A stretch of 64,000 bases of DNA from Kluyveromyces lactis (GCF_000002515.2 NC_006042.1:1178001-1242000); one strand, 5' to 3'. Shown: positions 31,089 through 41,926, numbered from the stretch's first letter. Program-made: numbers and translations. Notes: a model not told the origin generated them from the letters alone.

Positions 31089-32491
31089 ATGACCGACAAA
31101 AATTCGAAATGTAATGGTAAGTGACATTATTAAATGAAAGCTAACAATGATAACGATTGAATGGTAAATACTAACTCTAATGTCATCTACTATTAGGTTC
31201 ATATGTTGATGTTCTACTTTGTTTTGAGTCGTTATTGGAAAAATGTCTCAAGACGCTTGAAGCCAAGCAACTAATCAAAGATTCAACGGAAGTATGGGAC
31301 GACTTTGTGGATATCATACTCTCGTTCATTCCCTTAAATCTTGTGAAAGAACGATTCCAAAATGGTAATATTAGCAAACAGCGTATCATTTCTATAATGC
31401 AGGGTATTCTTGATCACAATCCCGATATTGATTTTACAGTGGATGCAAATTATATGTCGGATAATCTATGTGCTAGATATGCAGATGATCATTTTGTTCT
31501 TAGATGGAAGACAAACATTATCATCAACTTCAGAATTATTCAAGCATTCTTCGAGCTTCTAGATGAAGAATATGGGACCGCTTTTTTCTCTTTCCGCTGG
31601 ATTCTACAGTTCATTTCAGTCTCTAAAAATAAGCGTCACAGTGAGAAGCGATCAGACCTTTCCTCGTCTCGGATAACATGGATAATTCGACAAACTTCAC
31701 TTTATCTGGCAAAATGTTTGAATTTAGATTTTAATCAAGGGAAAAGGGTAAAATACGTGTCCTTCAATTCGGTTAGGGTGAATCGTTTGGACATGTTCAA
31801 AGGCATATTATACACAATATTGGAAAATTCAAGCAGTGTAATATCTGCACAACAGGACATCCAGAATAAGCATATGACTGCGGAGTATTTCAAGATATGT
31901 GCAGAAATCTATGAATTTATTGCGCTACTCGATGGGAAAGTATTAGACTATGAGCACGCACATGATGTTAAGACTACTGTGATAATACCGCAAACAGTTT
32001 TTTCCACTTATATGATCCGTCATTACATGCTAGCTGCAGTTCATTTCCCATTCGATGACCCTAAAAGGCTTGTATGTTTCCACAAAATATTGATGGGTTT
32101 ATTTTTTGTGAATAAAGTTGACTTAGCTACTTTCAACTACTTCTATGGTGAGTTCTACCAGTGTGCAAAATCCATAAATGAACAGCACTTTGTCACTGAT
32201 TATGCTAATTTTTCGCTTTCTGGTACCTTTGTGAATATAATTGAGTCAGTTGCACAGAATCATCAACATCTCAAGCTTTTACCAAGTGTCCTAATCCGGT
32301 TGTCTACCAATGAAGTAATAGTCGACTCTGAATTCGATCCCGTCTTATCAAACCGACATACTTATTCGAAAGAAGCAGAGAAGTTGAAACGAAAAGTTCG
32401 TGGGTCTGATTATGAACGTGATAATGTTGAAATGGGCGAAAATGGTACCAATAACTTCATAGAATTTTGGCGACAGCTCAATGAAAGATAA
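31089..32491 (+). CDS. ADY4: meiotic spindle-pole-body outer plaque protein Ady4, two predicted exons
   Basis: In S. cerevisiae Ady4 is part of the meiotic outer plaque, from which spore membranes grow. Exon 1 (31089-31116) encodes only MTDKNSKCN plus one base; exon 2 is 31197-32491. Joined length is 440 residues (S. cerevisiae 493). The sequence diverges fast, but SFRWILQFISVSKNKR, EYFKICAEIYEFIALLDGK and the C-terminal EFWRQ match segments I recall of Ady4. Position between RAD9/SPR28 and BUR2, in opposite orientation to BUR2, matches YLR227C beside YLR226W. Without the intron the frame has no ATG before residue 60 or so of conserved sequence. S. cerevisiae ADY4 has no intron. Confidence 0.78.
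31117..31196 (+). other. predicted ADY4 intron
   Basis: The 80-nt intron has donor GTAAGT (31117-31122), branch site TACTAAC (31169-31175) and acceptor TAG at 31194-31196. Splicing joins a G to GT to make a Gly codon and opens a frame to the ATG at 31089. Confidence 0.85.
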
Positions 32492-32587
32492 AGCAAAAGT
32501 ACACTTTTATATAATTTTTGTTATATATGTAACACCAAGTCTTCTATCTATATATTAGTGGGAAGCAGTGTTAATAAATCGAATCGA

Positions 32588-33760
32588 TTAAGTTGAAATA
32601 GTTTCTTTTACAAAATTACTATTCAATTCATCAAGACGTTTAGAACTGTAGCCACGTATTTCCTCATTGATCTCTTTTGATTTATGATTAAGTTGATGCT
32701 CTAGAACAGTACTTTCTGCAAGAATATCTCTTTCATCATTATTTGACGGATAGTTGTTGCCAGCTAAAAGCTTTTGCGTTCTGTAATTTTCATATAGCTT
32801 ATTGTGCGTTGTATCTTTCAAATCTTGAAGATGAGATCCTAATAGAATGTTCTTCAAATAAATGAAATCACAATGAGCCCTATTTTCCACTTTTACAGTT
32901 CCCCAGGAGTACCTTCTCACGTGAAACAGTTCTCCATTTGGTGAGACTTCAACTTCATTACTACCAATTATCGAAAATGGTAACATATCCCTGATTCTAC
33001 AGCAAGCTGTATTCAATTGGGCTGTTCCTTCACCATAACTATTTTGCTGCATACTGTCAAAAGAAGTGTTATTAGGAATTGGACTAGAATCATTAGCCTC
33101 GACAAGCATCAAAGTATCTTCTAGTTTATCATCTACAAAATCGTAGATATTGATATCATTTTCATAAATATCTTCCATGATGAGACGTTTATTTAATGCT
33201 ATTTCCCTTTCGGTTAATAAATCAGCTTTGCTGATGACTGGGATGATATTGACCTTGTCACATAACGCCTTCATCAATTTTATATCTAGCTCACGAAGGC
33301 CTTTTGACGTTGCTCTAATGAAGAATAGGCAAACATGTGGTCTAGTGTCAACATTTTTTGGGTTTCTCTTGATTCTTATTTCCTCATTCAACACGCGATC
33401 GAACTGGGATTCCAAATAATCAACAACGACTTCATGGTTATTAGAATTGTTGATATTATCCCCCAAACCTGGAATTAGAACAATGTCGAGGCTTATTGGT
33501 GTAGAATTTTCCTCTTGTAAATGGAAATTCTTGGACACAATATCAATGCCTGGGCTCAAATGTGCGGTGGCAGGATCAAAACCCTCTTCTTCGTGTCCAA
33601 AAACCTCTTGGTTGCAGATATTATTGCAAAAAGTGGACTTGCCTAAACCTGATTCTCCTATCACCAACATGCAGAACTGTATGCCTCTTTTGGCATTTTT
33701 CCTGCGACGAATTTCTTCTGCACTAAGCATCTGATAATTAGATTTCTTTTTGCCAAACAT
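32588..33760 (-). CDS. SPR28: sporulation-type septin Spr28
   Basis: In S. cerevisiae Spr28 is a meiosis-specific septin acting at the prospore membrane. The 390-residue protein has P-loop GESGLGKST at 35-43, DIVLIPGLGDN in the switch II position (IPGLGD rather than the usual DTPGFGD), the G4 motif SKAD, and the septin-unique element (RYSWGTVKVENRAHCDFIYLKNILLGSHLQDL). An acidic/Ser insert near 220-250 is unusual for septins. A short charged C-terminus could form a weak coiled coil. The order RAD9-SPR28 is that of YDR217C-YDR218C, with ADY4 interleaved. Confidence 0.88.
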   Translation of the reverse strand: MFGKKKSNYQMLSAEEIRRRKNAKRGIQFCMLVIGESGLGKSTFCNNICNQEVFGHEEEGFDPATAHLSPGIDIVSKNFHLQEENSTPISLDIVLIPGLGDNINNSNNHEVVVDYLESQFDRVLNEEIRIKRNPKNVDTRPHVCLFFIRATSKGLRELDIKLMKALCDKVNIIPVISKADLLTEREIALNKRLIMEDIYENDINIYDFVDDKLEDTLMLVEANDSSPIPNNTSFDSMQQNSYGEGTAQLNTACCRIRDMLPFSIIGSNEVEVSPNGELFHVRRYSWGTVKVENRAHCDFIYLKNILLGSHLQDLKDTTHNKLYENYRTQKLLAGNNYPSNNDERDILAESTVLEHQLNHKSKEINEEIRGYSSKRLDELNSNFVKETIST

Positions 33761-34024
33761 TATAGCTGATGGGAAACACTGTTCACTTTGCCACCGTTCG
33801 TGAACCTTCGTATCTTTTCCGTGCGCAAATAGTATGATGCAATGATGTGGTTCTTTCTTCGAACCCTTTTTTATCTTTTATCTGACAACATTCTTCGACA
33901 GTGAAATAAAAGAAGCGACGATTTTGTGTCATAAAATAGTGCATACAAAATCGAGGGAAAAAAGGTATGAATGAGTTTGTCCGTCAATGGAGTCGTGATG
34001 ATACTACATAGTTTATATTAATTT

Positions 34025-35209
34025 TCAAAATCTCGGTTTCTTCGTAGCTTGTTCGGCGGGTGGCTCTGAAGGTCTTTTTATGCTTCTTTCAGACATGATT
34101 CTATTCGAAAGCTCTTCGATCTTTCTTTCGGTATAGTTCAAAAGTTCTTCATTGACTTCTCCCTCCTTTATGATGTCGTAGTCGTAAGGGTTGAATGGTT
34201 CGGGATCTAACTGTCTATCTTCATCTATCACTTTGTCTATTTCGTCAACAGTAATGGATAAAGCGCTATTTTTGTTGCTCTTCAAATCGAAAAAGGCTTT
34301 TTCAAGTTGTTGATAATGCGAGAACAACGAAGCAATGATTTCACTGGTTATAATTACTGGGAAACGCCTCCTGAAGAAGTTATGAGGGAAGCTGAAGCCC
34401 GGTTCTTTGTTTTTTTGAAAGGTCACACCAGCGAATATTAGGGCTAAGGCCACAAGTGTGTATCCATCACATAGCAATGAAATTGGCTGTGTTCCTGTTT
34501 GGATGATGAAATTTCTTGCTTCTTGTAAAATCACGGGGAAAATCTCTCGAAGTGATGCATCAATATCAGTATCTCTAACATGTCTGTAATATCCACTGAA
34601 TATTTCCTCTATAAGTTCTTTCGGATTGTCAATGTCAAGGTCGAACCCTAACTGACATAACACTTTCTTTTCATATGAAACAAGTTGGTCCCTGACCTCC
34701 CATTTCAATTTCTCCACGTTCAACTTCTGACCAGTTGGGGACGGGCCATCTTTCATCATGAAATCACAAGTTGCTTTTATATAGTGGTCAGTTGGTCTGT
34801 TATTTTCCATGGTTTTGCAGGCCGTAACTAGAATAGCTTGCGCCAAATGGATGCATTGAGGTATAGTAGGCGGAAGATCATACTTGTACCAATAACGGTA
34901 GAATAATATACATGCTGCAGTGTAAGTATGATCGAAAAGTTTCATCTCCTTCCTCAATTTATGGAAGTACATGAGACACTTCTCCATTCTCTTCTTCGTC
35001 AATTGAATTTTCTCCTCATCAGTACCTAACCTTTTAATTATATCAGTATACTCGAATGTCCATTCATTCTTCGGGCATTTGATTATATCAGGCCAAAGAT
35101 TTCTTGGATTGAATTGAGGATTCCCTTCATTCTGCTTGATGTCTAATGACGTCTTACCATTACCACTGGGCTGGGAATTAGCTATCTCTTCGCTGGCTGA
35201 AAGGACCAT
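34025..35209 (-). CDS. BUR2: cyclin Bur2 of the Bur1 kinase
   Basis: Bur2 is the cyclin partner of the CDK9-like kinase Bur1, which phosphorylates Spt5 and RNA polymerase II during elongation. The ATG at 35209 gives 394 residues (S. cerevisiae 395). Two cyclin folds are evident: the first with DHTYTAACILFYRYWYKYDL and AILVTACKTMENNRPTDHYI, the second around SLLCDGYTLVALALIFAG. The C-terminus is charged, ending SIKRPSEPPAEQATKKPRF. An in-frame TTG 36 bases upstream is not a credible start. Matches YLR226W by position next to ADY4. Confidence 0.88.
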   Translation of the reverse strand: MVLSASEEIANSQPSGNGKTSLDIKQNEGNPQFNPRNLWPDIIKCPKNEWTFEYTDIIKRLGTDEEKIQLTKKRMEKCLMYFHKLRKEMKLFDHTYTAACILFYRYWYKYDLPPTIPQCIHLAQAILVTACKTMENNRPTDHYIKATCDFMMKDGPSPTGQKLNVEKLKWEVRDQLVSYEKKVLCQLGFDLDIDNPKELIEEIFSGYYRHVRDTDIDASLREIFPVILQEARNFIIQTGTQPISLLCDGYTLVALALIFAGVTFQKNKEPGFSFPHNFFRRRFPVIITSEIIASLFSHYQQLEKAFFDLKSNKNSALSITVDEIDKVIDEDRQLDPEPFNPYDYDIIKEGEVNEELLNYTERKIEELSNRIMSERSIKRPSEPPAEQATKKPRF

Positions 35210-35539
35210 TTTTAATCTGTTAAAGCTCACGAGAAATTCGTTCAAATTGACTCAAAATTCGGAGTAGATATGAGATGGTTGGTTGGGATGAAATGACGTT
35301 TGTAGTGGTGTGTACGTCTCTCTTTCCTGATTCAATGCCAGCCAGTGGATTTTAACGATGCATATGTAATTCACTGAATAAAAAGGAAGTTATCATGAAT
35401 GTAGGGTAACTATATATATACATTTGTATTATATGTTGAGATCAGTTGTGATCAACACTCATAGACAAAATGTGAGAAAATGAAGGTGTGGGCTTGAGGC
35501 AGTATCGTAGTATATTCCCCAAGTCGTCAAGTCATCGTG
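35210..35539. other. intergenic: BUR2 promoter
   Basis: Promoter of BUR2 and 3' flank of MFB1. I see nothing notable apart from a short TA run near 35413. Confidence 0.5.
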
Positions 35540-37087
35540 TTATTCTGTTATCTTTTCGTAGCAAATCCGATTTCCGTCCATGACCAAAGCTTTGAGTTTC
35601 TTTCTATGATGAATTTTAGAATGTTTTATTCCGTGAGTGGATGAACTCTTCGTCTTGGCATGAGAGTCAAAATGATCATTTGAATTGTTCTTTACCTCTT
35701 GCATTGTTAATCTCATTTCAGTATCTATCGAAGAAACTGATGAAGGTGCTGGAGATGCGTTTCTTCTTGTTTCTGCCAAGTAATCATCTGACACCTTTCG
35801 GCAATTACCATTATTACTTGATGCATGGGATTTCTTCTCCTTCAACGAAACGCTTCTTTCTTTACTCTTAGCCAGGAGCCGTTCAAACAGTACAGCCTTG
35901 TCCTTCACCTTTTTAGACGATTGCAACTGCCGTATAAATTCAGTAGAAGAAGAAGAATCAGAATCAGAACTTGAAAGCGATTGATGATCCAATTCATAGA
36001 TCTTTGACCAAGGCTGATCTGCTAACTTAGGGGCACCATCTGAAAATACGGAACTTCCTGACCGCGAATGCGAAATTCCAAACGAATCGGGAGAATGGGC
36101 ATGATTAGAATCTGATCCAGAGTCAATTCTTTTTAGTAAAGAGCTTATTGTGCTGAGTGGGGTGAATTGTACATCATCGAGTAAGTTGCCATATTTATTT
36201 GGAGTCGCAGAGGTATTATGTGTAATTATCCTATCAGGTGTTTCTCTCCCAGAAATTACACCAATCCTATGAAAGCCTTCCAAAACTCTCAAGTATTTCA
36301 ATCCTTCCTTATCGATCTTTGTCGGCTTAGTGCGTGGCTTTTTAGTAGGCGTACTTTCACTATCAGCAAAGTCATTCATAGATATTTGCACCGGTTGAAT
36401 TTGACCATCATTATAACTATCACTCCCAGTATCCTCCTCAAAAACTGATATATTTTCAGCGTATATTTGGTCCAATCCATTAACGTCATTAGTTGTGTCA
36501 ATATCCGACTCATCTTCAGTTTCCCAGAGATCTGAGTTGTCGGGCATCATTTCACCATCAGTTCTCCCGTCATTAATGTATTTTTTTCCTACTCGCTGGT
36601 TCTGGCTATCATATCCATTACTTTCATTATCATTTTCATCGTTGTTCATATTGTCATTGTCTTCACTTTCCGATGCAGTGTCTATTTCGTTTATCCCTAA
36701 ATCATCATTTGATTCTAACAGTCTCAAGAGGTTCCCTGAGACCTTCCTTACTCCATTATGCAGATATCGCAGGGATTGAAAGAATGTTGTGTCATTCAAA
36801 GATACAAAATCGAAACCTCGTCTATTCCTTTGTAACATCCTTAGCGAATCTAAAAAGTATCTTTTCGTCCATAAATATTGATTCTTTGGGTCATGAAGTA
36901 TACTATAGTACATTAATTTTTCATTCGTAAGAATTCTTAACGTCCAGCATGTGGCTGACACATTCTTTAAATCAGAGAATTTGAGCTCTGATAGTATCTG
37001 GAATATAACGTTTATCGGTAGCTCATCTAATGATTTAGGACTTACCACTAGACTGTCACCCTCATGCATTTTACCAGAGATTTCCAT
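35540..37087 (-). CDS. MFB1: F-box protein Mfb1 (mitochondria-associated)
   Basis: In S. cerevisiae Mfb1 is an F-box protein on mitochondria that helps anchor them at the mother-cell tip. The 515-residue protein opens with an F-box at about residues 18-62 (LDELPINVIFQILSELKFSDLKNVSATCWTLR). It is followed by KNQYLWTKRYFLDSLRMLQRNRRGFDF. The rest is acidic and Ser/Asn-rich with probable disorder, ending in a basic patch (KHSKIHHRKKLKALVMDGNR). S. cerevisiae Mfb1 is 465 residues. Its place between BUR2 and GTB1 matches YDR219C before YDR221W. Confidence 0.83.
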   Translation of the reverse strand: MEISGKMHEGDSLVVSPKSLDELPINVIFQILSELKFSDLKNVSATCWTLRILTNEKLMYYSILHDPKNQYLWTKRYFLDSLRMLQRNRRGFDFVSLNDTTFFQSLRYLHNGVRKVSGNLLRLLESNDDLGINEIDTASESEDNDNMNNDENDNESNGYDSQNQRVGKKYINDGRTDGEMMPDNSDLWETEDESDIDTTNDVNGLDQIYAENISVFEEDTGSDSYNDGQIQPVQISMNDFADSESTPTKKPRTKPTKIDKEGLKYLRVLEGFHRIGVISGRETPDRIITHNTSATPNKYGNLLDDVQFTPLSTISSLLKRIDSGSDSNHAHSPDSFGISHSRSGSSVFSDGAPKLADQPWSKIYELDHQSLSSSDSDSSSSTEFIRQLQSSKKVKDKAVLFERLLAKSKERSVSLKEKKSHASSNNGNCRKVSDDYLAETRRNASPAPSSVSSIDTEMRLTMQEVKNNSNDHFDSHAKTKSSSTHGIKHSKIHHRKKLKALVMDGNRICYEKITE

Positions 37088-37759
37088 TTGTTGTTTAATT
37101 TGTATTCTTGTTCTGTTTGTACCCTTAAAGCTTTACCGATTCTTATATTGGTGTTAATCGGTTGGTTTTGTTCGTTCCCCTTCTTTCTAGTTATATAAGT
37201 TTGAAGTCAATTCTATCGTCTCATAGAGAAGATCTCTCACTATTCCTTACGTGTTTCTACCACTTTATATCGTTCTTAGCTTCTTTGTAAAAGCAAATCA
37301 ACCAAGAAACTCATGTGATACACAGAATTTTGTAAACACTAGCTCCTTTCAATGGGACAAAGTTCGATGCTTTGAGGTTTCATTAACTTCTCATCAGTTT
37401 ACTCTTCCAGGTTCATTGTTTACCAATTAAACTAATTGGGTAATTATCTATCATGTGACTTGTTTGATCATGTGACTTGAAAAGCAAGAGGTTTACTTGG
37501 GACCTTTCTTGTAGTCCCTTGAGAAAACATGGTGTCAATGGCTGCCTCAACCCTCAAGAAATGATGTTGGATCGTAGTAAGTGTTCTTTGGTAGCTCATG
37601 CTCTTGTTTTTTCTATGTGTGGTCTGCTTCCTTAACGAATCTTTGAGTTTAAATATAGCAGATCATCATGAAAAGTTATGTATGGCTCACTACGTAAATC
37701 GAAGAAGAGCCAACCCGAAATCCCCTGTAAGGACGAGACCATAGGCAACTGTAGACAAC
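37088..37759. other. intergenic: divergent MFB1/GTB1 promoter
   Basis: About 670 bp of divergent promoter. The notable element is a direct repeat of ATCATGTGACTTG, listed separately. No gene found. Confidence 0.6.
37450..37479. promoter_or_regulatory. direct repeat with two CATGTGAC (Cbf1/CDEI-type) sites
   Basis: Two identical 13-mers, ATCATGTGACTTG, are separated by TTTG. CATGTGAC is the complement of GTCACATG and fits the CDEI consensus RTCACRTG. They lie about 280 bp upstream of GTB1 and 360 bp upstream of MFB1. Confidence 0.55.
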
Positions 37760-39748
37760 ATGCTGTTACTATTGATGGTACTTTTCTCTTTGGCATGTGC
37801 TTCCGAAAGTATAAGAGGTGTACCACCAGAGAATCAGTCACTATACTCGCCCTTACCAGAGGATCCAACAAAATGGAGATGCCTAGATGATACAGCAAAA
37901 GTGATACCGTACAGCTCTATAAATGATAATTTGTGTGACTGCTCGGATTGCTCTGATGAACCAGGAACTAATGCCTCTCAAGAGCGTGCTCTTTTCTACT
38001 GTAATAATGAAGGATTCACTCCAAGAAATATACTGAATTATAAGATTAACGACGGTGTATGCGACTGCTGTGATTGTTCAGATGAGTATTTGCGTGAGCC
38101 GTTCAGTCGTGGTAAATCATGTTCAGAGTTGAATGATGAGTTTCAGCGAATACTTAACACAGAATTGGAAAATTACCGTGCTGGTGTCACTGCTTTGAAG
38201 AAACTCAAATCCAAGACGAAAGATAATACAGACGATCCCAACAGTGCTGAAAATGTTCATTTTCAAATAGATGGATTGACTACGTACTCAGTGGATCTTA
38301 AAACAGCATTGAACAATGTCGAAGAAAATTTACAAAGTTTAGAGGAATCTTACAGATGTAAACTCTTTGAAGAATCGCCACAATTATTTGAATACGAGAA
38401 CTTAAACGTTACTTTTATCACTGACTCGGTAGTGTCTGTGTTCTCTCATGCTCAAATGTTATCAAATGCTTTTAATGAACTAAAGTTCATCTTGAATAAT
38501 TTATATGAAACTTATAACCGTAAACTTAATGATAAAGTGGTAATTAAGAACATGAAGCAATTTGCAGAATTAGAAATGAAGTTTAAGAAGTCCTTCCAGC
38601 CTGACGGCCGCTTGGACGGTACTCAGCGTGACCAAATCAATGAATATCTTAATGAAGAGCTTCCAACATTTTTATTTGAGGGTAAAAGCAAATATACTCC
38701 TGAGATTATCGTTGCCAAATCTAACTTTATCCAGAGAATCATTAACGTCAAGTATAAAACCAAGGATTTAACTCTTGATGGAATAAAACAGTTCCAACAA
38801 ATTGCAGATGATATAATTGAAAATCATGACATAAATTTTCAAGACGGCGCAGTGAAGAGCTTCACCGACAGTTATATGTCGTTCATGTCCAAATATGAGG
38901 ATTCCCTGTACGCCATTGATTTCCCTGAGAATTTCAGTGACACATTTTCCGAATTATTGCTGTTCATTGGGAAAGAGGCACCAAACATCGCAGTCGACTC
39001 AGGAACGGAAGGTTCTGACTGGGGTGTAATGAGGATAGTCCAAGGTGCATTCGATCGTATGAACTTTTTCTCTACTTCATTGCAATCCTACCGATCCCAG
39101 ATCAAATTCATGAAAGAGCAACGACTCTCACTAAAAAAGAAGCTCAGAAAGACAGAAAAGAAGATCATAGAATTGAAACAGAAATTGAACGACCAAGGTG
39201 GAGAATACTCAGAGTCACAATTGATCCACAAACAAGTTGGCACGTTGCTAAATAATTTAAAGGATTTCTGTGTCGATAGCGAACTTAATTCCTATATCTA
39301 CAGATTATGCTATTCAAACGACAAAGGCGGTGATATTGTTCAAATAGAGAACAAACCTGATGGTAACAAAGTTGTGATAGGCCGTTATAGAGGCTTCACG
39401 ATCGACACCAATTCAAAATATGACGTTTACCTTCAAAGCTTGAAATATAGGTATCCAAACACAGAAGTTGGCAACCATTTATCAAGTGACACTGTCGAAA
39501 TCGGCAAAGAGGAAATCTTGTTGGGAAATCTACCTGATTTGAACAATGGGTTAATATTAGAGTACAGAGGGGGTACTAAATGCTGGGATGGTCCTTTAAG
39601 ATCCGCCACAATTCAAATGAGATGTGCACCGGATTTCAAAATCGAGTCGGTTTCAGAACCAACGAGATGTTCTTACGTATTTGAAATGACAGGACCATTA
39701 GGATGCGATCCTCATTTCCATTATGAAAGACCAAACTGGCTAATATAA
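37760..39748 (+). CDS. GTB1: glucosidase II beta subunit Gtb1
   Basis: Gtb1 is the ER partner of glucosidase II alpha, which trims glucose from N-glycans during folding control. The 662-residue protein begins with a signal peptide (MLLLLMVLFSLACA). Two Cys/Asp-rich LDLa-like modules follow near residues 55-110 (CDCSDCSDEPGT; CDCCDCSDEYL). A long helical region lies between about 125 and 500, with a basic coiled coil near 450-475. A mannose-6-phosphate-receptor homology (MRH) domain ends the protein, with paired Cys in GTKCWDGP, MRCAPDF, TRCSYVFE and GCDPHFHY. S. cerevisiae Gtb1 is 702 residues. Matches YDR221W. Confidence 0.93.
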   Translation: MLLLLMVLFSLACASESIRGVPPENQSLYSPLPEDPTKWRCLDDTAKVIPYSSINDNLCDCSDCSDEPGTNASQERALFYCNNEGFTPRNILNYKINDGVCDCCDCSDEYLREPFSRGKSCSELNDEFQRILNTELENYRAGVTALKKLKSKTKDNTDDPNSAENVHFQIDGLTTYSVDLKTALNNVEENLQSLEESYRCKLFEESPQLFEYENLNVTFITDSVVSVFSHAQMLSNAFNELKFILNNLYETYNRKLNDKVVIKNMKQFAELEMKFKKSFQPDGRLDGTQRDQINEYLNEELPTFLFEGKSKYTPEIIVAKSNFIQRIINVKYKTKDLTLDGIKQFQQIADDIIENHDINFQDGAVKSFTDSYMSFMSKYEDSLYAIDFPENFSDTFSELLLFIGKEAPNIAVDSGTEGSDWGVMRIVQGAFDRMNFFSTSLQSYRSQIKFMKEQRLSLKKKLRKTEKKIIELKQKLNDQGGEYSESQLIHKQVGTLLNNLKDFCVDSELNSYIYRLCYSNDKGGDIVQIENKPDGNKVVIGRYRGFTIDTNSKYDVYLQSLKYRYPNTEVGNHLSSDTVEIGKEEILLGNLPDLNNGLILEYRGGTKCWDGPLRSATIQMRCAPDFKIESVSEPTRCSYVFEMTGPLGCDPHFHYERPNWLI

Positions 39749-40633
39749 CGAATGAATCAGGGCTGATTATTCTCTGTGGCTGTAACACCTCATCTATCTA
39801 CTAATTCCTAGTCCAAATACAGGCTATATAATAAACGCTTTTTTCCTCGCTGTGTGTGCGCGCTTGAACGTAATCATATGCCGGAATAAGCTTTTTAACT
39901 TTTTTAAATTTTTTTTGTACCCCTCGGTACCTGCATGCCTTTCTGCCGCAATATCTGCACTAAACGACATAAAAGGAAGAAGACCGTTTTTTGTGGCAAG
40001 TACGACGAAACAAGTGAAAAGGCATTAGGTAACTAAGGGAACTGGGTCAATTCGTATAGTAAGTCATGCTCTAGAAGATTTACGGGCTGCTGGAAATGTC
40101 AACATTCTAGAACTTCGCCGCAGTCCCAAAAAAAAAAGGCGTAATGGTAATTGAAGAAGAAAATCTTCTTGGAGATCCCTTGTACGCAGGATTGGACAAG
40201 AACTTTAAGGAATTGGAGCTGCCTATTTTTCCTTTTTTTTCACCTCTAAGTGGCATGGAAATCAGTGTACTGTGAGCTATTTCATTACGTGCAAACGGAA
40301 AGCGGTGCCCTTTTCGAATCTACGGGTTAAGTCCGCCCCCCGCACCCCTCTCTCTCCCTCAGGCTCCTTTTTTTGAGTCGTACGACATGTCAAAACGGAT
40401 ACAAAAATGGCAAACGACTAATTTTTCTAGCAAGAATATGTTTCCGCATTAGTATGTGTCAATATCAGTTGACAGAACCTATATAAGTATTCTGTGGCAT
40501 TTCAGGATGGTTTTTTTTTTTCAGTGTAAAGCCTTTTAGAAGAATAACATATCCAATGGCAGGTACCTAAGGGAGTACTGCAACAACGAGATTTGAGAAC
40601 GGATTACAGCAATTCGGTTCGATAAGCTAAGGA
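39749..40633. other. intergenic: GTB1 3' region and YDR222W-like promoter
   Basis: About 880 bp. It contains a pyrimidine-rich stretch near 40330-40370 with CCCCT (the complement of the stress element AGGGG) and several poly(T) tracts. I found no gene or structured RNA. Confidence 0.5.
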
Positions 40634-41926
40634 ATGGGATATTTTCAACCTGTTGGTAGTGTCGCTGGAGGTGAAGAAATCTATGATGAGATCAATGACG
40701 TTGATGGATTCAGTTGGCAAACGTATCCTCATGCGAACCATGATAGCGCACTTGGGAATGCACTTGCGAAAAGTGGTATAACAAAAAGCAGTTCTCAACT
40801 TATAAAAAAGGGTAGTGCTACCAAGATCGAAACTCAAACGTTATATTTTTGTGATCAAGATAGTGGATACTGTGGATTTATCCAATTCTTAAACAGCAGT
40901 GTCCTAGGAGGGTTCTACAAGTCATTTGAAATGAACATCAAGGTGTTTAATGTAGACAAGGACCGTACTAATGACTCTGGGAGTGATAATGCTAGTGAGT
41001 ATATCGATTATTGGAAGAACGTCAAATTAAAGAAGCCATCTGTTTTCACCCCGTTAGAAGTCAGCAATCAGAACATGCGGTTCATATTTCGGAAACAATG
41101 TGACCCCAGTTGGGACGAAGATACTGTTGGAAAGAAACAACGCTCACGCAATTTTTATCAAGGAGCTGAAGCGGTTCCGAATGAATCAAGGATAGGCACA
41201 TTAAGTGTCGAAGGTCAAACGGAAGAGTTGTCCATCAGTTTAGATGTGAATATAGGCAAGGGATTCAAGATCAAACCCGATGGTAGGAGTTTCTTCTCGA
41301 GAGTTCCCATGAGGGGCAACCCAAACGTCGACAGGTGTATCAGACATGTATTTGCTCCGAATTGTACTGGATCAGGGCATATAGTGGTGAACTCGAAAAA
41401 GATAAAATTTCACTCAGTACCTATGGTCCTCATCACTGCATTGCAAGGCCTTAAACCTAACAGCGCTGCCAAATCGTGGAATTTCGCTGCTTTCATGTCA
41501 CCTAGACGGACAATTTTATGTATGGAGTTTACAACGCCAAAAGAATACGGTGAACAAACAGTGACCATATCGTCGGACACAAACAAGATAACCTCATCAC
41601 AGCGCATATATTGCGGTATACAGGATAAACATAAGCATGTGAAACATTTTGGGCTAACACTGGATCCCAAGACCGGAGTAGAGTATCCAAACATCGTAGA
41701 GATTCCGTTACCCAAAAAAGACGGTGAACTATGCCCCACGTTACTATTGGGGCCCTTAAATCTAATCAATGTGTACGATATATTACAAGAGATGCCCACG
41801 GTATTGAAAGGCATTGTGGAAAAGGTGGAAGGAATCAACCCATATCTATATCAGTTCTGTCAAAGAACCGAGGTAGATGACGAACGTGCAATATCACTTG
41901 TAGAAACAACATTTATAAGTCCATAG
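40634..41926 (+). CDS. Svf1-like protein, homologue of YDR222W/YLR225C
   Basis: The 430-residue protein belongs to the Svf1-like (lipocalin-type) family; Svf1 itself acts in oxidative-stress survival and ceramide transfer, but the YDR222W/YLR225C branch is uncharacterised. The start of the domain reads TQTLYFCDQDSGYCGFIQFLNSSVLGG, and CIRHVFAPNCTGSGHIV and SWNFAAFMSPRRTILCMEFTTPKEYG come from the conserved second half. No signal peptide or membrane segment is visible. In S. cerevisiae the locus was kept in both duplicate copies, YDR222W and YLR225C; this is the single ancestral form. Family assignment is firm, function is not. Confidence 0.85.
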   Translation: MGYFQPVGSVAGGEEIYDEINDVDGFSWQTYPHANHDSALGNALAKSGITKSSSQLIKKGSATKIETQTLYFCDQDSGYCGFIQFLNSSVLGGFYKSFEMNIKVFNVDKDRTNDSGSDNASEYIDYWKNVKLKKPSVFTPLEVSNQNMRFIFRKQCDPSWDEDTVGKKQRSRNFYQGAEAVPNESRIGTLSVEGQTEELSISLDVNIGKGFKIKPDGRSFFSRVPMRGNPNVDRCIRHVFAPNCTGSGHIVVNSKKIKFHSVPMVLITALQGLKPNSAAKSWNFAAFMSPRRTILCMEFTTPKEYGEQTVTISSDTNKITSSQRIYCGIQDKHKHVKHFGLTLDPKTGVEYPNIVEIPLPKKDGELCPTLLLGPLNLINVYDILQEMPTVLKGIVEKVEGINPYLYQFCQRTEVDDERAISLVETTFISP

